NCBI GenBank assembly: GCA_043812455.1
Contig: JBDRMB010000020.1
Location: 1-5,216 of the forward strand
From: JABHQR01 sp043812455
GTDB taxonomy: Archaea > Nanobdellota > Nanobdellia > Woesearchaeales > GW2011-AR9
DNA: 5,216 nt
Reading direction: 5' to 3'
Below are positions 1 through 5,059 of this stretch, one piece after another. A program made the position numbers and the translations under genes. A model generated the notes under the pieces. That model was not told where the DNA came from. It was given only the letters and a program-made list of their open reading frames with translations, and made no database searches. Numbering within the stretch: position 1 is the stretch's first letter; each line of letters opens with the position of its first letter.

Positions 1-40
1 GATTTTGCCTAACAAATACTTAATTTTATTAATCAAACTC

Positions 41-47
41 TTTTTTT
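41..47 (+). terminator. Possible T-tract terminator of an upstream plus-strand gene
   Basis: A run of seven T (followed by CTTT) is the only terminator-like signal at the left edge. Archaeal RNA polymerase can terminate at T-runs without a hairpin, so this could end a gene lying left of the window. No such gene is visible here, so the call rests on the T-run alone. Confidence 0.2.
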
Positions 48-55
48 CTTTCATC

Positions 56-105
56 GGTGAACACCTCGAATGTTCACCACCCCAGTAGAGCTATGCTTTA
101 CTGGG
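56..105. other. Two adjacent hairpins, possible structured RNA or remnant
   Basis: Hairpin 1 pairs GGTGAACA (56-63) with TGTTCACC (71-78), 8 bp with a 7-nt loop. Hairpin 2 pairs CCCAGTAGAG (81-90) with CTTTACTGGG (96-105), 10 bp including one G-T pair, with a 5-nt loop. Only two bases separate them. The segment is richer in G+C than its surroundings and lies before the promoter of the next operon. Read on the minus strand, the loop of hairpin 1 is TTCGAGG, which resembles a tRNA T-loop, but no complete tRNA can be folded. It could be a small RNA, a processing or termination structure, or a decayed tRNA or mobile-element end. The pairing is seen directly; the role is unknown. Confidence 0.4.
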
Positions 106-140
106 TTATTAATCTTTCTTTAGACTTGGGACATACCCTA

Positions 141-174
141 AAAATGCGAAACATTTATAAACCATTCGCATTTT
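141..174 (+). promoter_or_regulatory. TATA box inside a perfect inverted repeat: autoregulated promoter
   Basis: The arms AAAATGCGAA (141-150) and TTCGCATTTT (165-174) are exact reverse complements, 10 bp each. The 14-bp spacer contains the archaeal TATA box TTTATAAA (154-161). The box centre lies about 25 bp before the ATG at 183, so the transcript probably starts at or next to that ATG and is leaderless. A protein bound to both arms would cover the TBP site. The obvious candidate is the winged-helix protein encoded immediately downstream, making this an autoregulatory operator; that link is inference. Confidence 0.7.
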
Positions 175-182
175 ATCAGATC

Positions 183-1049
183 ATGGAATTTTCAAAAACA
201 GAATTGCGGGTATTGGAACAGGTTGGCAAAGGCATTAAAAAAATACTTAACATAGCTGTGGCTCTTAACATAAGCAATTCTCAAGTTTACAGAAATGTTC
301 AAAAATTAACTCAGAAAACCATCATAACACTTGTTAGAGCTAATATTGAATTAAATATGAAAACACACATTAACTTCTTGATTCAGCTATTAACAAAGTA
401 TCCAGAACTAATTAACCCATTTTCAGGAACAGGATTACAGATATATACTTCAATAACCAATCCTAAAACAATAAGAGATTTAGAAAAAGAAACAAAATTT
501 CACAGAACCACCATTTTCAAGAAATTAAATGAAGGCTTAAAATTAAACCTAGTATTTAAAAAAAAACAACAATATGAAATTAATGATAAAATCTGGCCGG
601 AAGCAAAAGAGTTTTTGATAGAATTTAAGAATTATGATGAATCAGTAGACTCAAGAATTCCAGTTAATTCCCAGATTTATTATAAAAATAAGAAAGAAAT
701 CGTTTTTTCAAGCAGAGAAAAACTCGATGCTGAAATAACTGCATTTTCAGCTTATGAAAAGTTTGGTATAAAAATTCACACTATTACGAATTACTATTAT
801 TTACCAAAAACAGCACTCAGCAGAAAAGATATCTTTATCCATTCCCTTCATGTTATAGAAAAAGACCCTGATACAAGACTTATAATATTCATTGCCTTAT
901 TTTATCTTAAATTCAAGAGAGAACTTTCAAAAATTAAACATCCAATCATTGAAAAAATTGAAAAGATATTAAAAGGAGAAAAAATAGATAGATTTCCCAC
1001 ATTAGTAGAAATAAAAGAAAAAGCAGAAATATATAACATAAAGGTATAA
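183..1049 (+). CDS. Double winged-helix regulator, AbiEi-like antitoxin candidate
   Basis: The protein is 288 aa from ATG 183. In-frame ATGs at 57 and 144 exist, but 144 lies inside the operator arm and both are upstream of the TATA box at 154-161, whose spacing fits leaderless initiation at 183. Residues about 5-55 form a first helix-turn-helix (recognition helix around SNSQVYRNVQKL), and residues about 83-133 a second winged helix (PKTIRDLEKETKFHRTTIFKKL). The C-terminal part, about 170-280, contains FSAYEKFGIKIHT and LSRKDIFIHSLHV, resembling the C-terminal domain of archaeal regulators paired with nucleotidyltransferases; this is from memory of the family. There are no membrane segments. 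The stop is 2 bp from the start of the nucleotidyltransferase gene, so they share an operon. Likely role: DNA-binding antitoxin and repressor of its own promoter. The HTH folds are convincing; the antitoxin role is inferred from context. Confidence 0.7.
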   Translation: MEFSKTELRVLEQVGKGIKKILNIAVALNISNSQVYRNVQKLTQKTIITLVRANIELNMKTHINFLIQLLTKYPELINPFSGTGLQIYTSITNPKTIRDLEKETKFHRTTIFKKLNEGLKLNLVFKKKQQYEINDKIWPEAKEFLIEFKNYDESVDSRIPVNSQIYYKNKKEIVFSSREKLDAEITAFSAYEKFGIKIHTITNYYYLPKTALSRKDIFIHSLHVIEKDPDTRLIIFIALFYLKFKRELSKIKHPIIEKIEKILKGEKIDRFPTLVEIKEKAEIYNIKV

Positions 1050-1051
1050 AA

Positions 1052-1696
1052 ATGATCTCTGAATTTAAAAAAATTGAAAAATTTTTCAAAGAATTTGATA
1101 AAGCATTGTCTCATAAAGTAAATGTTTATGCTATAGGAGGAACTGTACTGCTTTACCACGGACTAAAACCTGCAACAAAAGATATTGATCTTGTTGTTGA
1201 GACAAAAGAAGAATTTCTTGAAGTCCAAAAAGCATTGAGCAAAATAGGATTTGTAATTAAAATTCCGGGACAAGAGTACGAACACATGAACCTTAATCAA
1301 ATACTTCAAAGAGATGATTTTAGAATTGATCTCTTTGAAAAGAAAGTTTGCGATAAATTTTTGTTATCCAAAAATATGACAAAAAGAGCAAAATTGGTAA
1401 TTTCTTTCGGTAATGTGAAGGTGGCACTTTGTGCAAATGAAGATGTTTTCCTTTTCAAAACTATGACTGAAAGAGAAGGCGATCTTACAGATTGTATCAG
1501 CCTTGCAAAAACAGGAATTGATTGGAAGATAATTCTTGAAGAACTTAAGTATCAGATTCAAAAAAGTAATCAAAATGTTTGGATTACATGGGTAGGAGAA
1601 CGACTTGACATTCTAGAAGAAAGAGGTTTAGTAATTCCTATTATGAAAGAAGTAGATCATTTAAGAAAAGCGTACTTTGATAGTAAAGCATTATAA
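1052..1696 (+). CDS. AbiEii/DUF6036-like nucleotidyltransferase, toxin candidate
   Basis: This 214-aa protein has the minimal nucleotidyltransferase pattern: a GG pair at residues 29-30 (YAIGGTVLLYHG), two acidic residues in DIDLVV (D44, D46), and a third probable metal ligand in FRIDLF (D93). Residues 129-151 (NEDVFLFKTMTEREGDLTDC) match the lysine and D-L-x-D region typical of AbiEii and DUF6036 proteins. In characterised AbiEii/MenT toxins this fold transfers nucleotides to RNA targets such as tRNA acceptor ends; whether this protein does so is inference. The start is 2 bp after the stop of the winged-helix gene, giving the usual antitoxin-first order of AbiE systems. It is shorter than many AbiEii proteins (about 300 aa), which fits the compact DUF6036 type. 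A housekeeping or antitoxin-type (MntA-like) nucleotidyltransferase is a less likely alternative. Confidence 0.75.
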   Translation: MISEFKKIEKFFKEFDKALSHKVNVYAIGGTVLLYHGLKPATKDIDLVVETKEEFLEVQKALSKIGFVIKIPGQEYEHMNLNQILQRDDFRIDLFEKKVCDKFLLSKNMTKRAKLVISFGNVKVALCANEDVFLFKTMTEREGDLTDCISLAKTGIDWKIILEELKYQIQKSNQNVWITWVGERLDILEERGLVIPIMKEVDHLRKAYFDSKAL

Positions 1697-1743
1697 AACA
1701 CCTTTTTACAACATTACCATTTGAAGCAAAGAGTTATAACACA

Positions 1744-2439
1744 ATGAAATTTTCAGAATTAAGCCTGCCAATATACTTCAAAGAACATTATACTAAATTT
1801 CCTACTTTGAACCCTGTGCAGGAAAAGAGTGTCAAAGCTGGACTCCTTGAAGGCAAATCTTTATTGGTCTGTGCGCCTACAGCCAGTGGGAAAACACTAG
1901 TTGCCAGTATGGCTATAGCTAATACCCTTGGAAACCAGTTAGGTATAGAACCAGATACTAGTTTAAATCAAGAAAAAAATAACGGAAAAGCATTATATTT
2001 AGTACCCCTGAAAGCTTTGGCAAGCGAGAAATTCAAAGAATTTCAAAATCTGTTAAAAGAAACTAATCTAAAAGTAATTGTTTCTACAAGTGACATGGAC
2101 TCTGCTTCACCTTACTTAGCCAATTACGACCTAGTCATCCTAACTACAGAAAAATTAGACTCTCTGATCAGGCATAAAGTTGCCTGGCTTTCAGAAGTTA
2201 AATTAGTTGTTATTGATGAAATTCACTTACTAAATGATCCTAACCGAGGACCTACTTTAGAAGTTATCATAACTTTGCTGAAAAAACTTATCTCACCGCA
2301 ACTTATTGGTCTAAGTGCAACTATCGGTAACCCAAAAGCTTTAGCAAACTGGTTAGGCGCAGAACTAGTGTTAGACGACTGGCGCCCGGTAGAATTAAAG
2401 CAAGGTATTGTTACTGAAGGTGAAATTGAATTTTATTGA
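1744..2439 (+). CDS. N-terminal fragment of a Hel308/Ski2-like DNA helicase (truncated)
   Basis: The 231-aa product contains only the first RecA-like domain of a superfamily 2 helicase. Visible motifs are a Q-motif-like LNPVQ (22-26), Walker A APTASGKT (44-51), motif Ia PLKALASEK (88-96), TTEKLDSL (134-141), Walker B DEIH (158-161), motif III SAT (191-193), and a DDWRP segment (211-215) that in Hel308 leads into the second RecA domain. Hel308 proteins are about 700 aa; the second RecA domain, winged helix, ratchet and C-terminal domain are absent. The reading frame ends in TGA eight bases before the stop codon of the convergent Fic gene, and no plus-strand continuation fits within this window. 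A single RecA domain should not unwind DNA, so this is probably a gene remnant cut by rearrangement. A split gene with its other half elsewhere is possible. The 47-bp gap upstream shows no clear TATA box. Confidence 0.8.
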   Translation: MKFSELSLPIYFKEHYTKFPTLNPVQEKSVKAGLLEGKSLLVCAPTASGKTLVASMAIANTLGNQLGIEPDTSLNQEKNNGKALYLVPLKALASEKFKEFQNLLKETNLKVIVSTSDMDSASPYLANYDLVILTTEKLDSLIRHKVAWLSEVKLVVIDEIHLLNDPNRGPTLEVIITLLKKLISPQLIGLSATIGNPKALANWLGAELVLDDWRPVELKQGIVTEGEIEFY

Positions 2440-2447
2440 AAGCGTTT

Positions 2448-3407
2448 TTAGTCTAAATATTTGATGTAAATCATAAAGAACTTCTCAAAGGTATCTTTAT
2501 ATTTACCAAGAACAAACCGATATAATTTATCAAAGTGTTTGTTATCAAATGCTTGTAAGGCATTAAAATACTTAATTCTTTGAGTTTTTCTTATGATTAA
2601 AGGAGGATAACCTTTTTCCATTAAAATAACATTAATCAATAATCTTCCAACACGGCCATTCCCATCTTCAAAAGGATGGATTCTTTCAAATTTTCCATGA
2701 AATATTGTTGCTAGTTGTAAAGGATGGAGCTCCTTGTTTTCATTGTACCAAGAAACTAATTTATTCATCTCTGCTTCTACTTTTTCAGGGGGAGTAGTTT
2801 CCAAGTTTCTTCCTAAAAGGAAGTTGGGAAACCTTTTGTATCTTTCTGCAACTCCTGTATTTTCAATCAGAATGCTATGCAATTTTATGATATCCTTGTT
2901 ATTAATTTTAAATTTACCAGCAAAGAGAATATCAATTGCTTTTCTTGTGTTTAATGTTTCATAAACTTCTCTTAGATCCTTATTCTTTAGTACCTTACCT
3001 TCTTTAATAATAAAAGTAACATCCTTCAAGGTTAAAGAATTCCCTTCGATAGCATTTGATTCATAAGTGAAGTTAACTGTAAATCTGTCTAGAAGATCTT
3101 TTAATTGTTGTTTTGTTAACTTCTTAAGTACTTCTTCATAACCAACTTTAATGTTTTCTAATTTTTTTAAGGTTTCTTCTGTGAAAATATAGTCCTTTTT
3201 ATAATATTTGATTACAAATTCTTTTTGAGCTTCAATAACTTTATCATTCAAAATTTCTTTGTATTTGGCTAAATCAGAAGGTTTGTCTGCAGAATAATCT
3301 TTAAGATAAACAGAAAATTTCTTTGTTTTATGATCAGGAAATCTCAAAGATTTCTCTAGGTAATACCTAGGTTTTCCTTTTATTACCTTTTTGCTTACAA
3401 AAACCAT
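2448..3407 (-). CDS. Fic-family protein (AMP-transferase), class II
   Basis: This 319-aa protein carries the canonical Fic motif HPFEDGNGRVGR at residues 244-255, with catalytic H244, which normally transfers AMP from ATP to a Ser/Thr/Tyr hydroxyl on a target protein. Upstream, SNAIEG at 117-122 fits the class II inhibitory motif (S/T)xxxE(G/N), in which E121 would block ATP binding until released, so no separate antitoxin is needed. The region around VAERYKRFPNFLLG (186-199) would be the substrate-clamping flap. Residues 1 to about 40 (KKVIKGKPRYYLEKSLRF) form a small beta-rich N-terminal module also met, from memory, in archaeal Fic proteins and some transposases. ATG 3407 is supported by a TATA box 26 bp upstream, giving a leaderless mRNA. 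It is convergent with the truncated helicase. Target is unknown; a stress, toxin or defence role is inferred. Confidence 0.9.
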   Translation of the reverse strand: MVFVSKKVIKGKPRYYLEKSLRFPDHKTKKFSVYLKDYSADKPSDLAKYKEILNDKVIEAQKEFVIKYYKKDYIFTEETLKKLENIKVGYEEVLKKLTKQQLKDLLDRFTVNFTYESNAIEGNSLTLKDVTFIIKEGKVLKNKDLREVYETLNTRKAIDILFAGKFKINNKDIIKLHSILIENTGVAERYKRFPNFLLGRNLETTPPEKVEAEMNKLVSWYNENKELHPLQLATIFHGKFERIHPFEDGNGRVGRLLINVILMEKGYPPLIIRKTQRIKYFNALQAFDNKHFDKLYRFVLGKYKDTFEKFFMIYIKYLD

Positions 3408-3415
3408 TAAACACA

Positions 3416-3460
3416 GGTAACCCTACATTTATTTAAATCTTCCTATATTGTAGGGTTACC
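3416..3460 (-). promoter_or_regulatory. Fic promoter: TATA box inside a 12-bp inverted repeat
   Basis: GGTAACCCTACA (3416-3427) and TGTAGGGTTACC (3449-3460) are perfect reverse complements, separated by 21 bp. The spacer contains TTTAAATA on the minus strand (3430-3437), about 26 bp from the Fic start codon, which places the transcription start at or next to the ATG. One arm lies between the TATA box and the start site, the other just upstream of the box over the BRE region. Binding to both arms should block TBP/TFB or polymerase. The regulator is not evident in the window. Confidence 0.7.
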
Positions 3461-3474
3461 CTGTAAAGATTAGA

Positions 3475-3494
3475 TGTTACAGTTAAACGTAACA
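3475..3494. repeat. 20-bp palindrome, copy 1 of 2
   Basis: This site has TGTTAC and GTAACA outer arms with a central TTAA, near-perfect dyad symmetry over 20 bp. It lies upstream of the Fic promoter and downstream of the methyltransferase-kinase stop codon. The shape suits a dimeric DNA-binding protein. It has no T-tract, so a terminator is less likely. Confidence 0.6.
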
Positions 3495-3507
3495 CTAATC
3501 AAAGAAA

Positions 3508-3527
3508 TGTTACGGTGAAACGTAACA
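3508..3527. repeat. 20-bp palindrome, copy 2 of 2
   Basis: This copy matches the first at 18 of 20 positions, with the same TGTTAC and AAACGTAACA ends. The copies are in the same orientation, 33 bp apart start to start, roughly three helical turns, so two dimers could sit on nearly the same DNA face. It begins 27 bp beyond the stop codon of the methyltransferase-kinase gene. The repeated GTAAC core also occurs in the arms of the Fic operator, although the full motifs differ. Confidence 0.6.
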
Positions 3528-3553
3528 TCCGCAGCAATTTATGCTTAAAATAT

Positions 3554-4786
3554 CTACTTAAGAAGTGATTGCACAGATTTAACTATTTCTTCAAACCACC
3601 CTTCTGAATAAGTTTCCTTATACTTTCGTGCCAATTCCATTGCAGTATCTTGTTCGACATAACCATGACGTCCCAAAAAGCTAAGAAACTGGGTGACATT
3701 CTGTGGACTTTCAGCATTATGACATCGCTCAAAGTCAAGCAAGATTACTCTTTGATCTTTTGTAACTAAAACATTCTTGCTTGGGCGATGCATTTCTTCT
3801 TTGTTGACTTTCAATTGGTCTAATATGTAAGCTTGTTCTAGGATTCTTGCAAGTACCTTTTTGATCAACTTTTGACCTTTTTCAGTTTTACCTTTCTTAT
3901 CCATACCATCCTTTTCAATAAACTTTGGCAATGGAATCCCCTCAATAAATTCTAAGATTAAAAATTCAGGTTTGGAAAGATATAGCTTAGGCCCAATTCC
4001 TTTTTTGTTAACTATTTTCAGCCATTTAGATTCATTATTTAACCTTTCCATTGCAACAGTTTTAGGATTATCAATTTTAACCGCTACAGTTACTTCTTTC
4101 TCTTTAGCAAAATGAGTTTTTACTAAACTGTTCCTGTTCCACAAGCCTTTGTAAACCAAACCACGTTGTCCTTTTGCTAGATATTGTAAATCTTTAACAT
4201 TAAGTGAAACTAATTTCTTTCTTATTGGCATTTGTTCAATTTTGTAAATGTAAAGTGTTTCAAAAAGTGGTAGTTTTTCAGTGATCAAAAGCTCTGCTTG
4301 AAAAAGATTTTTAGAAATAAATTCATCAACCTTATCCTTGTTTGTCAATGATGAAAATAAAAGTAAGATTATTCCGTTTTGTGTTAAATGTTCTCCAACT
4401 TCTGTTAAGAATTTTTCAATAAGTTCATACCCTTTTTTCCCACCGTAAAGCGCAGGATCTTCAATGATTGTATCACCAACCTTATCTTGCGGAAGATATG
4501 GTGGATTGAAAATTATTGTATCAAACTTTTCTTCAACATTTTCAAACAGATTGCTAGTTTTTGCTGTTATTTTTTTGAGATTATTTTGTTTTATTTCTTG
4601 CTGCAATCTGTTTATTGCATCCTTATTAATATCTACAGCAAGAATGTTTTTTACTTTTGGACTTTCTGCGACAGTTTTTGCTTGTATTCCAGAACCGGTA
4701 CCTAAATCTAACACTTTCCCAAAAGCGTACTGTTTAACCTGCTTTTGCAACAAGTAAGAATCTTCTGCTGGTTCGTAGATGTCCAT
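3554..4786 (-). CDS. HemK2/Mtq2-like methyltransferase fused to COG2112-like kinase domain
   Basis: The 410-aa protein has two parts. Residues 1 to about 184 are a complete class I SAM-dependent methyltransferase: YEPAEDSYLL (4-13), motif I DLGTGSG (27-33), acidic VDIN (51-54) and catalytic NPPY (94-97), which holds the target amide. The start and the lack of an N-terminal helical domain fit archaeal/eukaryotic HemK2/Mtq2, which methylates the glutamine of the release-factor GGQ motif. Residues about 190-410 form a protein-kinase-like domain: GQRGLVYKG (206-214), AVK with K237, a probable alphaC E252, LILEFIEG (276-283), MHRPSKNV (332-339) and LDFE (350-353). This fits the predicted archaeal Ser/Thr kinases of COG2112. 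HRP replaces HRD and DFE replaces DFG; I believe similar changes are normal in that group, but am not certain. M186 could be the ancestral kinase start. ATG 4786 is supported by a TATA box about 28 bp upstream. Confidence 0.85.
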   Translation of the reverse strand: MDIYEPAEDSYLLQKQVKQYAFGKVLDLGTGSGIQAKTVAESPKVKNILAVDINKDAINRLQQEIKQNNLKKITAKTSNLFENVEEKFDTIIFNPPYLPQDKVGDTIIEDPALYGGKKGYELIEKFLTEVGEHLTQNGIILLLFSSLTNKDKVDEFISKNLFQAELLITEKLPLFETLYIYKIEQMPIRKKLVSLNVKDLQYLAKGQRGLVYKGLWNRNSLVKTHFAKEKEVTVAVKIDNPKTVAMERLNNESKWLKIVNKKGIGPKLYLSKPEFLILEFIEGIPLPKFIEKDGMDKKGKTEKGQKLIKKVLARILEQAYILDQLKVNKEEMHRPSKNVLVTKDQRVILLDFERCHNAESPQNVTQFLSFLGRHGYVEQDTAMELARKYKETYSEGWFEEIVKSVQSLLK

Positions 4787-4808
4787 CTTTGTTTCAAAAC
4801 CAGAAACA

Positions 4809-4818
4809 TTTTTAAATA
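4809..4818. promoter_or_regulatory. Shared TATA box for tRNA-Val and methyltransferase-kinase
   Basis: The sequence TTTTTAAATA contains the self-complementary hexamer TTTAAA at 4811-4816. Its centre is about 29 bp before the first base of tRNA-Val on the plus strand and about 27 bp before ATG 4786 on the minus strand. No other equally good TATA box occurs between the two genes, so one TBP site probably serves both, with orientation set by TFB and flanking BRE. Both starts would be leaderless or nearly so. Confidence 0.5.
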
Positions 4819-4842
4819 AGTTGCTATGTTAAACTTTCAAGT

Positions 4843-4915
4843 GGGCTTGTGGTCTAGCGGCTATGACAGTGCCCTTACAAGGCATTGATCCCCGGTTCGA
4901 GTCCGGGCAGGCCCA
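4843..4915 (+). tRNA. tRNA-Val (anticodon UAC)
   Basis: A full cloverleaf folds without an intron. The acceptor stem pairs GGGCTTG (4843-4849) with CAGGCCC (4908-4914), with one G-T pair and discriminator A at 4915. The D-arm pairs GTC with GAC around AGCGGCTAT. The anticodon stem GTGCC/GGCAT encloses CTTACAA, giving anticodon TAC at 4876-4878, which reads GUA valine codons. The T-arm is CCCGG/CCGGG with loop TTCGAGT. CCA is not encoded: A4915 is followed by TTTATT. A T-rich stretch after the gene (4916-4931) may terminate transcription. The TATA box at 4811-4818 is well placed. Confidence 0.95.
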
Positions 4916-4917
4916 TT
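4900..4917 (+). repeat. 18-bp direct repeat, copy 1 (tRNA 3' end)
   Basis: AGTCCGGGCAGGCCCATT runs from the T-loop through the acceptor 3' strand and two bases past the tRNA-Val gene. It is repeated exactly at 5042-5059, 142 bp away. tRNA 3' ends are the usual target of archaeal tyrosine integrases, so the pair resembles attachment-site repeats, although the interval is too short to hold an element with genes. Confidence 0.7.
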
Positions 4918-4987
4918 TATTCTTCTTTCTCAACAAAATGATAACCGGACGAGAACAGGGTCCCCGAACGAAGTGTAACTGAGTGAG

Positions 4988-5059
4988 GATATCCGGTTCG
5001 AGAATGAAAATCGGAGATTTTCAACCTTCGGTTTCACCGAAAGTCCGGGCAGGCCCATT
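4988..5059 (+). repeat. Second, split copy of the tRNA-Val T-arm and 3' end
   Basis: Positions 4988-5002 match the tRNA variable region and T-arm 5' side (4887-4901) at 13 of 15 bases. After CCGGTTCGAG comes a 39-nt insert (5003-5041), and then the exact tRNA 3' end resumes at 5042 with AGTCCGGG. The AG on each side of the insert suggests a 2-bp duplication. The T-stem could still close (TCCGG 4992-4996 with CCGGG 5045-5049). No matching tRNA 5' half (acceptor 5' strand, D-arm or anticodon arm) is present before it, so this is not a second functional tRNA in cis. It is either a partial duplication hit by a small insertion, or part of a structured element built on the tRNA end. Confidence 0.6.
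5005..5044 (+). other. Two abutting hairpins inside the split T-arm
   Basis: The first hairpin pairs TGAAAATC (5005-5012) with GATTTTCA (5016-5023), a perfect 8-bp stem with loop GGA. The second, starting at the next base, pairs ACCTTCGGT (5024-5032) with ACCGAAAGT (5036-5044), nine positions with one mismatch and loop TTC. With the T-stem closing outside, an RNA of this segment could form a three-way junction. Function is unknown. Confidence 0.5.

Noticed and set aside
56..105. tRNA gene on the minus strand
   Set aside because: One loop resembles a T-loop, but no acceptor stem or 7-nt anticodon loop on a 5-bp stem could be formed.
57..182. N-terminal extension of the winged-helix gene from the first ATG
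   Set aside because: It runs through the hairpin at 56-105, both operator arms and the TATA box; the TATA position fits initiation at 183.
902..1159. Minus-strand 85-aa reading frame (and similar ones at 1364-1573, 2734-2964, 4464-4757, 4487-4705)
   Set aside because: All are antisense to well-supported genes, with low-complexity Phe/Ser/Ile-rich translations typical of antisense AT-rich DNA and no recognisable motif.
3475..3527. CRISPR array or rho-independent terminator
   Set aside because: Only two 20-bp units with a 13-bp gap and no further repeats, so not CRISPR; no T-tract after the stems on the minus strand, so terminator is less likely than protein-binding sites.
2440..3553. Continuation of the helicase after an insertion of the Fic gene
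   Set aside because: The interval is filled by the minus-strand Fic gene and a 146-bp regulatory gap, followed by another minus-strand gene; no RecA2 motif is encoded on the plus strand, so it is not a simple in-window interruption.
4229..4234. Separate kinase gene starting at M186 of the fusion
   Set aside because: The frame is continuous from 4786 with no stop, and no Shine-Dalgarno or TATA box was seen before the internal ATG; kept as one fused gene.
4936..5059. A second complete tRNA gene
   Set aside because: Only the T-arm and acceptor 3' strand resemble tRNA-Val; no acceptor 5' strand, D-arm or anticodon arm precedes them.
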